NCBI RefSeq assembly: GCF_015234515.1
Contig: NZ_JADGMY010000036.1
Location: 20,809 to 84,808, forward strand
Origin: Cellulomonas sp.
Lineage (GTDB): Bacteria; Actinomycetota; Actinomycetes; Actinomycetales; Cellulomonadaceae
DNA length: 64,000 nucleotides
Direction: 5' to 3'
Under the pieces are notes generated by a model. It worked only from the letters and a program-made list of their open reading frames with translations. It searched no databases and had not been told where the DNA came from. The position numbers and the translations under genes were made by a program. Positions 51,665 through 60,517 of the stretch are shown in pieces. Position 1 is the first letter of the stretch; the number at the start of each line of letters is the position of its first letter.

Positions 51665-52462
51665 GTGCACCCCGATGTCGAGCTCGACCTCCTCGTGCCC
51701 GCGCGCGACGACCGTCGCCTCGCTGCGCCGCCCGGCGACGGCGACCTCCTGGGCCTCTTCGCGCGTGACCGTGCGCACGCGCGCGTGCGCGCGAACATGG
51801 TCGCGAGCATCGACGGCGCCGCGACCGGCACCGACGGTCGTTCGGGTTCCCTCGGGACCCCGGCGGACCGCCGCGTGTTCGCCGTTCTCCGGGCCCTGGC
51901 CGACGTCGTCCTCGTGGGCGCCGGCACCGTGCGCGCCGAGGGCTACCGCGAGCTGCCGGTCGCCGCGCACCTGTGCGCCGCACGCGAGGCCGCCGGCCTG
52001 TCACCGCGGATCGAGCTCGCGGTGGTCACCCGCCACGGAGACCTGCCGACCGACCTGAGGGGCGGTCCGCACCCCCCGTTCGTCGTGACGGGCGCGCGCG
52101 GTGCCGAGCGTGCCCGCGCCGCCGTCGGTGCCGACCGTGCCCTGGTCGTGCCGGGGGCCCGTGACCCCGACTCCCCCGACCTGCGGGCCGCTGTGCACGT
52201 CCTGGGCGCGCACGGCCTGCGCCACGTGCTGGCCGAGGGCGGGCCGACCCTGCTCGCCGACCTGCTCGCCGCCGACGTCGTCGACGAGCTGTGCCTGACG
52301 ACCAGCCCGCTGCTGCTCGCGGGCGACGCGCCCCGGGTCGCGACGGGCGCGTCCGCGCTCGACCCGGCCCGTCCGGCGTGGCTGCGCCACCTGCTGCACG
52401 CGAGCGACGGCACGCTCCTGGCCTGCTGGGACCTGCGTGCACCCGTAGGCTCGGGCACGTGA
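51665..52462 (+). CDS. RibD C-terminal-like (dihydrofolate/pyrimidine reductase family) protein
   Basis: 265 residues, GTG start on a leaderless transcript. It contains RVRANMVASIDGAATGTDGRSGSLGTPADRRVFAVLRALADVVLVGAGTVRAEGY, the signature of the RibD reductase domain with NADPH-binding Gly-rich GLRHVLAEGGPTLLADLL later. It resembles stand-alone pyrimidine reductases. A riboflavin role is possible but no rib genes are nearby. It overlaps the next gene by four bases. Confidence 0.8.
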   Translation: MHPDVELDLLVPARDDRRLAAPPGDGDLLGLFARDRAHARVRANMVASIDGAATGTDGRSGSLGTPADRRVFAVLRALADVVLVGAGTVRAEGYRELPVAAHLCAAREAAGLSPRIELAVVTRHGDLPTDLRGGPHPPFVVTGARGAERARAAVGADRALVVPGARDPDSPDLRAAVHVLGAHGLRHVLAEGGPTLLADLLAADVVDELCLTTSPLLLAGDAPRVATGASALDPARPAWLRHLLHASDGTLLACWDLRAPVGSGT

Positions 52463-52944
52463 CCGCCACCATCCTCGTCCTCACCGAGGACACCCTCGCC
52501 GAGTCCGACGTCCGCCAGATCGTGGGTCTGCACCCCGACGAGACGCCCAGCTACCGGGTGCTGGTGCCCGCCGACACCGAACGCCCCCTCATCCCGTGGA
52601 TCATCGACGCACTGAGCATGGGCGAGCTGCGCGAGGCGTGGGACCGGGCCACGGGCCACGAGCCCAGCCGCACGCAGGCGCGCGAGACCGCGGCGCAGCA
52701 GATCGCCGGCAGCGTCGCGGCGTTCACCGCCGCGGGACGGACGGCCACGGGCGAGGTCACGGACGACGACCCGCTGCCCGCCCTGCGCAGCGCGGTCGCC
52801 GGTGGTGACGTGCGCGAGGTCGTCGTCGTGACGTACCCGCACATGGTCGAGGACACGTTCCACACCGACTGGGCGTCGCGGGCCCGCGAGGAGCTGCACG
52901 TCCCCGTGCTGCACCTCTACTCGGGGACGAGCGAGCTCGGCTGA
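52459..52944 (+). CDS. Hypothetical protein, possibly universal-stress-like fold
   Basis: 161 residues from a GTG overlapping the previous stop. It begins ATILVLTEDTLAESDVRQIVGLHPDETPSYRVLVPADTERP, then a helical middle (ELREAWDRATG), and ends REVVVVTYPHMVEDTFHTDWASRAREELHVPVLHLYSGTSELG. The alternating beta/alpha pattern is like a small nucleotide-binding alpha/beta domain. No family assigned. Co-transcription with the RibD-like gene is likely. Confidence 0.7.
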   Translation: MTATILVLTEDTLAESDVRQIVGLHPDETPSYRVLVPADTERPLIPWIIDALSMGELREAWDRATGHEPSRTQARETAAQQIAGSVAAFTAAGRTATGEVTDDDPLPALRSAVAGGDVREVVVVTYPHMVEDTFHTDWASRAREELHVPVLHLYSGTSELG

Positions 52945-52966
52945 CCGGCCGCCGCAGGGGCGCACC

Positions 52967-53692
52967 TCAGCGCAGGGGGTACCCCGCGCGCTCCACGGTG
53001 CGACGCGCCAGCACGTCCAGCGAGTCGACGTACCGGTCGTCGGCGAGCAGGTCGTGCGCGGCGGCGACGACCGACAGCTCGGTGCACCCGAGGACGACGA
53101 CGTCGGCCCCGCGCGCCCGCAGCCGGTCGGCGACGGCGTGCAGCGCCGCGACGTCGGCCGGCAGACCGGCCTTGACCTGGTCGTAGATGATCCCCATGAC
53201 GGCCTCCTGGTCGGCGTCGTCGGGGACCAGGGTCTGCAGCCCGCGCACCGCGAACGCACGCTGGTACACGTGCGCGGCGAGGGTGCCGCTCGTCGCGAGG
53301 ACGCCCACACGGGCCGCGCCGGGCCGGGCGGCGACCTCGTCGGCCGTCTCGTCCACGATGCTGAGCACCGGCACGTCGACGGCGGCCGCGACCTCGTCGG
53401 TGAAGTGGTGCGCGGTGTTGCACGGGACGACGACGAATCCGACGCCGAGGCGCTCGAGGCGCCGGGCGTCGTCCGCCATGACGGGCCCCGGGTCCTCGTC
53501 CGAGCGCCCCAGGATGTACGCCGTGCGGTCCGGGATCGTGGAGTGCTGGAGCACGACCAGGTCGACGTGGTCCTGGTCGCGCTCGGCGGCGGTGTGCCGG
53601 ACGACGAGGTCGAGGAAGCACACCGTCGCGGCCGGGCCGACGCCACCGATGACGCCGACCTCGACCCGGCCGCGCGCCGGTGCCACGCTCAC
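52967..53692 (-). CDS. Aspartate/glutamate racemase family protein
   Basis: 241 residues from a GTG overlapping the ATP-grasp stop. VGVIGGVGPAATVCFLDLVVRHT, FVVVPCNTAHHF (first catalytic Cys) and DVVVLGCTELSVV (second catalytic Cys) are the hallmarks of cofactor-independent Asp/Glu racemases. It would interconvert L- and D-aspartate or glutamate. Being in an operon with an ATP-grasp carboxylate-amine ligase, it probably supplies the D-amino acid for that ligase. Confidence 0.87.
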   Translation of the reverse strand: MSVAPARGRVEVGVIGGVGPAATVCFLDLVVRHTAAERDQDHVDLVVLQHSTIPDRTAYILGRSDEDPGPVMADDARRLERLGVGFVVVPCNTAHHFTDEVAAAVDVPVLSIVDETADEVAARPGAARVGVLATSGTLAAHVYQRAFAVRGLQTLVPDDADQEAVMGIIYDQVKAGLPADVAALHAVADRLRARGADVVVLGCTELSVVAAAHDLLADDRYVDSLDVLARRTVERAGYPLR

Positions 53693-54945
53693 GCGCCGCC
53701 CGTCGGGTAGTACCGCCGGTACTTGCGCACCTGGTTGGCCTGCGCGACCGCGAGGTACGCCAGCCGCCGCGGGTCGGTCTCGGCGCGGTACCACAAGGGG
53801 TTGGTGGCGCGCCCGGCGCGTCCGAGCGCGCGGGTGCGCGCCCGCAGCGCCGGGTCGGCGACGTACCGACGCAGGAGCCACCGCGGCAGCACCGTGTACA
53901 GGTGCGGCTCCGTGAGGTGCGCGGCGGCACCGTCCGGCAGCGGGTCGAGCCCCTGGACGTGCTCGCGCACGTACAGCTCGGCGGTGTTGCGCCCGCCCGC
54001 GGTGAGGTAGAAGTTCGAGCGCCCGAGGCGCGGGTTGAGCTCGAAGAACACCGTGCGCCCGTCGCGCGGGTCGTACTTCAGGTCGAAGTTGGCGTAGCCC
54101 GTCCACCCGAGGTGCTCGAGCAGCCGGACCGCCTGCGCGACGATCTGCTCGTCGTGGCCCGTGATGATGCCTGCCGGGTTCCCCAGGGCACCGGGCGTGT
54201 GCTCCTCGAGGAGCACGTGCCCGAACCCCGAGAACCGCACCTTGCCGTCCGCGTCGCTATAGCACGTGAGGATCCGCATGCCCGAGTCGTCACCCGGGAT
54301 GAGGTCCTGCACGACGAACCGCCCCTGGTACCCCGACGCCTGCACGCGGGTGAGCAGCTCGGCGAGCTCCTCCGGCGAGTCGACGGTGAAGACCTTCTTC
54401 TTCCCCGGGAACTCGACCAGGTGGTACGCCGCGGTGTCCGCGGCCTTGGCGATCACAGGGAAGCGCAGCGCCGAGGTGTCCGGCGTGCCGCCGGCCTGCA
54501 CGTCGTGCACGACCGTCGCGGGGTGGTCGATGCCGAGCTCGGCGCAGAGCTCGCCGAAGAGCACCTTGTCCGTCACCCGGTCGAGCGTGGCCACGTCGAC
54601 GTACGGGATCGTGTAGAGGTCCTCCAGCTGCGCGCGGTTCTCGACGATCGTGCGGACCAGCCAGTCGGCGCTGCCGAGCAGCACGCGGTCGGTACCCGGG
54701 TGCTGCTCCGCCACCTCCCGCAGACGTCGCACGACCGTCGGACCGTCGTCGATGCCCGGCTCCACCACGTTCTCGAGGATGCGGGAGTGTCGGACGAGGC
54801 CCGTCGAGACCGACGACACCACGACCGACCGCACCCCGTACGCCTCGTGGAACGTGCGCGCCAGCGAGTACGCACCCACGTCGCCACCCAGGACGACCGG
54901 CTGCAGCCGCGGCGCGGGGACCTGTGCCCCCGTACGCCGGCTCAC
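53689..54945 (-). CDS. ATP-grasp carboxylate-amine ligase (D-aspartate ligase-like)
   Basis: 418 residues, GTG start overlapping the gnd stop. An N-terminal alpha/beta domain (VVLGGDVGAYSLARTFHEAYG) precedes an ATP-grasp domain with RFPVIAKAADTAAYHLVEFPGKKKVF, VVQDLIPGDDSGMR, YANFDLKYDPRDGRTVFFELNPRLGRSNFY. The FELNPRLGRS motif supplies Mg-binding Glu/Asn. Length and gene pairing fit Aslfm-type D-aspartate ligases, which add D-Asp to the peptidoglycan precursor side chain. With the racemase next door, a D-Asp or D-Glu cross-bridge role is likely but not proven. Confidence 0.78.
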   Translation of the reverse strand: MSRRTGAQVPAPRLQPVVLGGDVGAYSLARTFHEAYGVRSVVVSSVSTGLVRHSRILENVVEPGIDDGPTVVRRLREVAEQHPGTDRVLLGSADWLVRTIVENRAQLEDLYTIPYVDVATLDRVTDKVLFGELCAELGIDHPATVVHDVQAGGTPDTSALRFPVIAKAADTAAYHLVEFPGKKKVFTVDSPEELAELLTRVQASGYQGRFVVQDLIPGDDSGMRILTCYSDADGKVRFSGFGHVLLEEHTPGALGNPAGIITGHDEQIVAQAVRLLEHLGWTGYANFDLKYDPRDGRTVFFELNPRLGRSNFYLTAGGRNTAELYVREHVQGLDPLPDGAAAHLTEPHLYTVLPRWLLRRYVADPALRARTRALGRAGRATNPLWYRAETDPRRLAYLAVAQANQVRKYRRYYPTGGA

Positions 54946-56396
54946 CAGGTCTGCTCGGCGCGGTCGCCGGACCAGTCCGTGTGGAAGACGCCCTCGCGGT
55001 CGGTGCGGCGGTACGTGTGCGCGCCGAAGAAGTCACGCTGCGCCTGGATGAGGTTCGCCGGCAGCCGCTCCGCACGCACGCCGTCGTAGTACGCGAGGGA
55101 CGACGAGAACGCGGGGGTCGGCACGCCGTGCACGGCCGCGGCCGAGACGACACGCCGCCATGCGGCCACGCCGTTCGCGACGGCCGCCGTGAAGTACGGG
55201 TCCGCCAGGAGCAGGGGCAGGTTCGGGTCGCGCTCGTACGCCTGCGTGATGCGGTCGAGGAACTTGGCGCGGATGATGCAGCCGCCCCGCCAGATCCGGG
55301 CCATCGCACCCCGGTCGATGTCCCAGCCGTACTGCGCGCTGGCAGCGGCGATCTGGTCGAAGCCCTGCGAGTACGCCACGACCTTCGACGCGTACAGCGC
55401 GAGCCGGACGTCCTCCATGAACGCCCCCGGGTCGGGGATGTTCCACGCGAGCGTGTCGGCCGGCAGCACGCCGCGCGCCGCCGCACGCTGCGGGGCGGAG
55501 CCGGACAGCGCCCGCGCGAACGTCGCCTCGGCGATGCCGGTGATCGGCACGCCGAGCTCGAGGCCGTTCTGCACGGTCCAGCGGCCGGTGCCCTTCTGCT
55601 CGGCGGCGTCGGCGACGACGTCGACGAACGGGCGCCCGGTCGCGGCGTCGGTGTGGGCGAGCACCTCGGCGGTCACCTCGATGAGGAACGACTCCAGGTC
55701 GCCGGTGTTCCACGCCGCGAAGACCTCGCCGATCTCCGGCGCGGACGCACCCAGCCCGCTGCGGAGCAGGTCGTACGCCTCCGCGATGAGCTGCATGTCG
55801 GCGTACTCGATGCCGTTGTGCACCATCTTGACGAAGTGGCCGGCGCCGTCGGGGCCCACGTGCGTGCAGCACGGCACACCGTCGACCTTCGCCGAGATCG
55901 CCTCGAGGATCGGGCCGAGCGACTCGTAGGACTCCGTCGTGCCGCCGGGCATGATCGACGGGCCGTTGAGCGCCCCCTCCTCACCGCCCGACACGCCGGT
56001 ACCGACGAAGTGCAGGCCCTTGTCACGCAGCGCCGCCTCGCGGCGGATCGTGTCGGGGAAGTGCGCGTTGCCGGCGTCCACGACGATGTCGCCGGGCTCC
56101 AGCAGCGGCACGAGCTCGTTGATCACCGCGTCGGTCGGCGCGCCGGCCTGCACCATGACGACGACCTTGCGCGGCCGGGCGAGCGACGCGACGAAGTCCG
56201 CCATCGACTCCGACGGGACGAAGGTGCCGTCGCTCGCGTGGTCGGCCACGAGCGACTGCGTGCGCGCGTAGGTGCGGTTGTGGACGGCGACCGTGTACCC
56301 GTGCCGCGCGAAGTTGCGGGCCAGGTTGCGGCCCATGACGGCCAACCCGGTGACGCCGATCTGCGCGGTACCGACGGCCGACGACGGGACTGACAT
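54942..56396 (-). CDS. gnd: 6-phosphogluconate dehydrogenase, decarboxylating
   Basis: 484 residues; I use the ATG at 56396, nine bases after AAGGAG; an ATG six codons upstream lies on that site. IGVTGLAVMGRNLARNFARHGYTVAVHNR is the NADP site, GVSGGEEGALNGPSIMPGG and GPDGAGHFVKMVHNGIEYADMQ the catalytic region (Lys, Asn), and IWRGGCIIRAKFLDRI the C-terminal domain. It yields ribulose 5-phosphate, CO2 and NADPH. First gene of an operon with the ATP-grasp ligase and racemase. Confidence 0.95.
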   Translation of the reverse strand: MSVPSSAVGTAQIGVTGLAVMGRNLARNFARHGYTVAVHNRTYARTQSLVADHASDGTFVPSESMADFVASLARPRKVVVMVQAGAPTDAVINELVPLLEPGDIVVDAGNAHFPDTIRREAALRDKGLHFVGTGVSGGEEGALNGPSIMPGGTTESYESLGPILEAISAKVDGVPCCTHVGPDGAGHFVKMVHNGIEYADMQLIAEAYDLLRSGLGASAPEIGEVFAAWNTGDLESFLIEVTAEVLAHTDAATGRPFVDVVADAAEQKGTGRWTVQNGLELGVPITGIAEATFARALSGSAPQRAAARGVLPADTLAWNIPDPGAFMEDVRLALYASKVVAYSQGFDQIAAASAQYGWDIDRGAMARIWRGGCIIRAKFLDRITQAYERDPNLPLLLADPYFTAAVANGVAAWRRVVSAAAVHGVPTPAFSSSLAYYDGVRAERLPANLIQAQRDFFGAHTYRRTDREGVFHTDWSGDRAEQTW

Positions 56397-56562
56397 CACA
56401 GAGCGCTCCTTCATGCCGGGTGAGCACGCGAGGCCGGGGCGCGGTGCGGGCCTGGGCGGCCGGCACCGGGACGAGCGACGCGTGCGGATGCGTCGTCGAG
56501 CCTAGTGCGCGCACGGCCGCGTGCCGTCGGCGTGCCGGGGACCGAGACGCGCGGCGTCCCCG

Positions 56563-56568
56563 TACGCT
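56563..56568 (+). promoter_or_regulatory. -10 box of leaderless DUF3000 gene
   Basis: TACGCT is 12 to 7 bases before the GTG at 56575, with no ribosome site. Confidence 0.5.
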
Positions 56569-56574
56569 CGCCGC

Positions 56575-57156
56575 GTGACCCCTGCCGGACCCGAGGACGT
56601 CCCCGCCGAGTTCGTCCGTGCCCTGCGTTCGCTGCGCGGTGTACCCATGCGGCCCGAGATCGTGCTCGACGAGGTGCCCGGTCCCGCCCGTATCGCGCCC
56701 TTCTCGGCGGCGCTCACGGCCGAGGTCCGGACCGCCCGTCGTTCGGTCGCCGCGGAGGACCTCGCCTCGGGCCGCTTCGTCGTGCTGTACGACCCGGAGG
56801 GTCAGGAGGCGTGGGAGGGGTCGTTCCGGCTCGTCACGCTCGTGAGGGCGACCCTCGAGGCGGAGGTCGGCGCCGATCCGATGCTCGCGGAGGTCGCGTG
56901 GTCCTGGTTCCACGACGCGCTGGCGTCCGCGGGCGTCGAACCGCGCGCCGCCGGCGGCACCGTGACGCGCGTGCTGTCCCAGAGCTTCGGGGCCCTCGAG
57001 CGTCGCGACGAGCAGTCCGAGCTCGAGATCCGCGCGTCCTGGACCTCGTGGGACGAGCAGCTCGGACCGCACCTGGCCGCCTGGTCCACCCTCATGTGCA
57101 CGGCCGCGGGCCTGCCACCGCTGCCCGAGGGCGTCGTGCCGCTCCCCCGCCGCTGA
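56575..57156 (+). CDS. DUF3000 domain protein
   Basis: 193 residues from a GTG directly behind a -10 box. PEDVPAEFVRALRSLRGVPMRPEIVLDEVPGPARIAPFSAAL, RFVVLYDPEGQEAWEGSFRLVTLVRATLE, EVAWSWFHDAL and GTVTRVLSQSFGALE are conserved in this actinobacterial family. Function is unknown. It typically sits next to ribonuclease D (rnd), as here with one gene between. Confidence 0.87.
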   Translation: MTPAGPEDVPAEFVRALRSLRGVPMRPEIVLDEVPGPARIAPFSAALTAEVRTARRSVAAEDLASGRFVVLYDPEGQEAWEGSFRLVTLVRATLEAEVGADPMLAEVAWSWFHDALASAGVEPRAAGGTVTRVLSQSFGALERRDEQSELEIRASWTSWDEQLGPHLAAWSTLMCTAAGLPPLPEGVVPLPRR

Positions 57157-57163
57157 GGCCCTC

Positions 57164-57742
57164 GTGCCCCGGCTCAAGTCCGTCGTCACCGCTGCCGATG
57201 CACCGGACGTGACCATCGAGCCTCTTCGACGCGACGTCCGAGACCTCCCGGCCCGTCGAGCGCCGGGCGTCACCGGCGTGCCGACGTCGCGGCGGGTGCC
57301 TGCCACCACCACACCCGCCCGTCACCCGATGTGCGTGGTCGTCACGCAGATCGCCGACGGCGAGGGAGAGACCCTCGTGCGGGCGCTGCGGCGACGCGGC
57401 GCCCACCGCGTGGTGGTGCTCGCTCGCCGCGCCGGGCGGCAGGAGCTGCGCACGCTGCTCGCCGGCGGGCTGCGCGGCGGCGTCGCGAGCACGACCCAGA
57501 CGTCGGCCGTCCCGCAGCGCCAGATGCCCGCGCCGCCCCAGCCGACGGCCGAGCTCAGCGCCCGCGAGCTCAGCGTGCTGGCGCGTGTGGCCGAGGGGCG
57601 CACCAACCGCCTGATCGGTGAGGAGCTGGGCCTGTCGGCCCTCACGGTCAAGAGCCACCTCGCGCGGATCTCGCGCAAGCTGGGCACGGGCGACCGGGCG
57701 GAGCTGGTCGCCATCGCGATCCGCACGCGGATGATCGACTGA
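57164..57742 (+). CDS. LuxR-type helix-turn-helix protein
   Basis: 192 residues if started at the GTG at 57164; an ATG at 57329 would give 137 residues and matches the first well-folded segment (CVVVTQIADGEGETLVRALRRRGAHRVVVLARRAGRQELRTLLAGGLRG). The C-terminal ~65 residues are a LuxR DNA-binding domain: LSARELSVLARVAEGRTNRLIGEELGLSALTVKSHLARISRKL. The central part looks like a degraded receiver-like domain without phospho-Asp. Regulated genes are not known; it is conserved between DUF3000 and rnd. Confidence 0.8.
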   Translation: MPRLKSVVTAADAPDVTIEPLRRDVRDLPARRAPGVTGVPTSRRVPATTTPARHPMCVVVTQIADGEGETLVRALRRRGAHRVVVLARRAGRQELRTLLAGGLRGGVASTTQTSAVPQRQMPAPPQPTAELSARELSVLARVAEGRTNRLIGEELGLSALTVKSHLARISRKLGTGDRAELVAIAIRTRMID

Positions 57743-57869
57743 GCGAACCCGACGGATCGGGCGCTGGTGCTCGTACCGGGCGGGACGTCGAGGTCGGCCC
57801 GGCGCCCAGCCGGTGTCGCGGCACGCACGACGCGCCCCCCGGCTGCACGGAGGCACCCCTGCCGTCGCC

Positions 57870-57875
57870 TACGGT
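57870..57875 (+). promoter_or_regulatory. Possible -10 box before rnd
   Basis: TACGGT is 13 to 8 bases before the ATG at 57883; no ribosome site is seen, so a near-leaderless transcript is likely. Confidence 0.4.
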
Positions 57876-57882
57876 TGTCGGC

Positions 57883-59142
57883 ATGAAGGCCGAGGCGTCG
57901 CAGGACACCCCAGGTGCGGACGAGCGCCCGGAGGTGACGGAGGCCGTCGTCGTCCCGTTGCTCGAACCGGCGGACGGCGTCCCCCCCGTCGTCGCGACGC
58001 CGGCGGCGCTCGAGGAGACGATCGCGGCGTTCGCCGCGGGGACCGGGCCGGTCGCGGTCGACGCGGAGCGGGCGTCCGGCTACCGCTACGGCCAGCGCAC
58101 GTACCTCGTCCAGCTGCGTCGCGAGGACGCCGGTACGGCTCTCATCGACCCGATCGCGCTGCCCGACCTGTCGGCACTGTCGGACGCGCTCGTCGGCGTC
58201 GAGTGGGTGCTGCACGCGGCCTCCCAGGACCTGCCGGGGCTCGCGGAGCAGGGCATGCGACCGTCCCGCGTCTTCGACACCGAGCTCGCGGCGCGGCTCC
58301 TGGGCATGGAGCGCGTCGGGCTGGCCGCGGTGGTCGCCGACACGCTGGGGCTGGGGCTCGCCAAGGAGCACTCCGCCGTGGACTGGTCGACCCGCCCGCT
58401 GCCTCCGGAGTGGCTGCGGTACGCCGCGCTCGACGTCGAGGTGCTGGTCGAGGTCCGGCAGGTGCTGGCCGAGCGGCTCGCGGTGTCGGGCAAGGCGGAG
58501 TGGGCGCGCCAGGAGTTCGAGGCCGTCCGCACGGCCCCGGCCCCGGCGCCACGGGCCGAGCCCTGGCGACGCGTCTCCGGTCTCCACAACGTCCGCGACG
58601 CGCGCCGTCTGGCCGTCGTCCGCGAGCTGTACGCGACCCGCGACCGCAACGCCCGGGAGCGGGACATCTCCCCCGGTCGCGTCCTGCCCGACGCGGCGAT
58701 CGTCGCGGCCGCGCAGGCACTGCCCCGCACGGTGGGGCAGCTGGTCGCGCTGCCGCCGTTCGCGGGCAAGGGGACGCGTCGGCGGGCCGCCCTGTGGCAG
58801 TCGGCGATCGACCGCGCCGTCGCGCTGCCCGACGACGAGCTGCCCAGCGCACGGGGGCCCGCGACCGACGGGCCGCCGCCGGCACGGATGTGGGCCGATC
58901 GTGACCCCGCTGCCGCGCGTCGGCTCGCGGCAGCCCGGGCAGTGGTCGCGGACCTCTCCCAGGAGCACACCGTGCCCGTGGAGAACCTGGTGCAGCCCGA
59001 CCTGCTGCGGCGGCTGTGCTGGTCGCCGCCCGCACCGGCGGACGAGGCCGGCATCGCCGCCGCGATGACGGCGGCAGGCGCGCGAGCGTGGCAGGTCGAG
59101 CTGCTCGCCGGTCGGCTGGCTGCTGCGCTCGCCAGCTCCTGA
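57883..59142 (+). CDS. rnd: Ribonuclease D with HRDC domain
   Basis: 419 residues. DEDDy exonuclease motifs: VAVDAERASGYRYGQRTYLVQL (Asp-Glu), VLHAASQDLPGL (Asp) and LRYAALDVEVL (Tyr-Asp). An HRDC domain follows (WRRVSGLHNVRDARRLAVVRELYATRDRNARERDISPGRVLPDAAIVAAAQALP). It trims RNA 3' ends in the cytoplasm. The actinobacterial form carries an extra C-terminal helical domain ending in VELLAGRLAAALA. Confidence 0.92.
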   Translation: MKAEASQDTPGADERPEVTEAVVVPLLEPADGVPPVVATPAALEETIAAFAAGTGPVAVDAERASGYRYGQRTYLVQLRREDAGTALIDPIALPDLSALSDALVGVEWVLHAASQDLPGLAEQGMRPSRVFDTELAARLLGMERVGLAAVVADTLGLGLAKEHSAVDWSTRPLPPEWLRYAALDVEVLVEVRQVLAERLAVSGKAEWARQEFEAVRTAPAPAPRAEPWRRVSGLHNVRDARRLAVVRELYATRDRNARERDISPGRVLPDAAIVAAAQALPRTVGQLVALPPFAGKGTRRRAALWQSAIDRAVALPDDELPSARGPATDGPPPARMWADRDPAAARRLAAARAVVADLSQEHTVPVENLVQPDLLRRLCWSPPAPADEAGIAAAMTAAGARAWQVELLAGRLAAALASS

Positions 59143-59162
59143 CGGACCCGGTGACGGGGATC

Positions 59163-59191
59163 TTGCGCCGCTAGTTACTCTTGAGTAACTT
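59163..59191 (+). promoter_or_regulatory. fad operon promoter with palindromic operator
   Basis: TTGCGC (59163-59168), 17 bases, TAACTT (59186-59191) give -35 and -10. Between and over them lies the perfect palindrome AGTTACTC-TT-GAGTAACT (59173-59190). A repressor bound there would block the polymerase; a TetR-type fatty acid regulator is a likely class. The gene itself is not in the window. Confidence 0.55.
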
Positions 59192-59278
59192 CGCGTGTCC
59201 AGGGACCATGGTCCCGGTCGCACGCGACCCGCGCCGCACGCACCGCCCCCCGGACACCGCCGTCCCTCAGGAGGACTG

Positions 59279-60517
59279 ATGCCGAGCACGTCCCACCCCG
59301 ACGCCCGGGTACCCGCCGCCCGTCGTGTCGTCTTCGTCGACGGGGTGCGCACCCCGTTCGGCCGTGCCCGCAGGGACGGCCTGTACGCCGAGACGCGCGC
59401 CGACGACCTGGCCGTCAAGACCGTCCGGGAGCTGCTGCGCCGCCACCCGCAGCTGCCGCCGGAGCGCGTCGACGACGTGGCGCTGGCCGCCACCACGCAG
59501 CACGGTGACCAGGGGCTCACGCTCGGTCGCACGGTCGCGATGCTCGCGGGCCTGCCGGCCACGGTGCCCGGGTTCGCGATCGACCGCATGTGCGCGGGTG
59601 CCATGACCGCCGTGACGACGACGGCCGCCGCCATCGGGTTCGGGGCGCAGGACGTCACGATCGCGGGCGGGGTCGAGCACATGGGCCGCCATCCCATGGG
59701 CTTCGACGCCGAACCGAACCCCCGGTTCCTCGCCGAGCGGCTGGTGTCCGCCGACGCGCTGAACATGGGCGTCACGGCCGAGAACCTGCACGACCGTTTC
59801 CCCGCCCTGACCCGCGAGCGCGCCGACGCGTACGGCGTCGCCAGCCAGGCGAAGTACGCCGCGGCCCTCGCCGCCGGGCACATCGAGCCGGACCTCGTGC
59901 CGATCGCGCTGCGAGACCCGGAGCAGGGCTGGGGCCTGGCGACCGCGGACGAGCCGCCGCGCCCGGGGACCACGGTCGACGCGATCGGGGCCCTGCCGAC
60001 ACCGTTCCGGCCCGGTGGCCGGGTCACCGCCGGCACGTCCGCCCCCCTCACGGACGGCGCCGCCTCGTGCCTGCTCGCCGCCGAGGACGTCGCCGAGGAG
60101 CTCGGCCTGCCCGTGCGCATGCGGCTCGTGTCGTTCGCCTACGCCGGGGTCGAGCCCGAGGTCATGGGCCTCGGCCCGGTGCCCGCGACCCGCAAGGCGC
60201 TCGAGCGTGCCGGCCTGACGATCGACGACATCGGGCTCTTCGAGATCAACGAGGCCTTCGCCGTGCAGGTGCTGTCGTTCCTCGACGCGTTCGGCATCGC
60301 CGACGACGACGCGCGCGTCAACCCGTACGGCGGCGCCATCGCGGTGGGTCACCCGCTCGCGTCGTCGGGCGTGCGGCTGATGACGCAGCTCGCCCGCCAG
60401 TTCGAGCAGCACCCCGAGGTCCGGTACGGCATCACGACGATGTGCGTGGGACTGGGACAGGGCGGCACCGTCATCTGGGAGAACCCGGGCTTCGACGCCG
60501 AGGAGGCTGCCCGATGA
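59279..60517 (+). CDS. fadA: Acetyl-CoA C-acyltransferase (thiolase, FadA-like)
   Basis: 412 residues; ATG after CAGGAGG. VFVDGVRTPFGRARRDG at the start, nucleophile Cys in IDRMCAGAMTAV, NEAFAVQVLSF, GGAIAVGHPLASSGVRLM (His) and TTMCVGLGQGG (second Cys) are all present. It cleaves 3-ketoacyl-CoA in beta-oxidation. The stop overlaps the fadB ATG, and the pair sits behind a palindromic operator. Confidence 0.94.
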   Translation: MPSTSHPDARVPAARRVVFVDGVRTPFGRARRDGLYAETRADDLAVKTVRELLRRHPQLPPERVDDVALAATTQHGDQGLTLGRTVAMLAGLPATVPGFAIDRMCAGAMTAVTTTAAAIGFGAQDVTIAGGVEHMGRHPMGFDAEPNPRFLAERLVSADALNMGVTAENLHDRFPALTRERADAYGVASQAKYAAALAAGHIEPDLVPIALRDPEQGWGLATADEPPRPGTTVDAIGALPTPFRPGGRVTAGTSAPLTDGAASCLLAAEDVAEELGLPVRMRLVSFAYAGVEPEVMGLGPVPATRKALERAGLTIDDIGLFEINEAFAVQVLSFLDAFGIADDDARVNPYGGAIAVGHPLASSGVRLMTQLARQFEQHPEVRYGITTMCVGLGQGGTVIWENPGFDAEEAAR

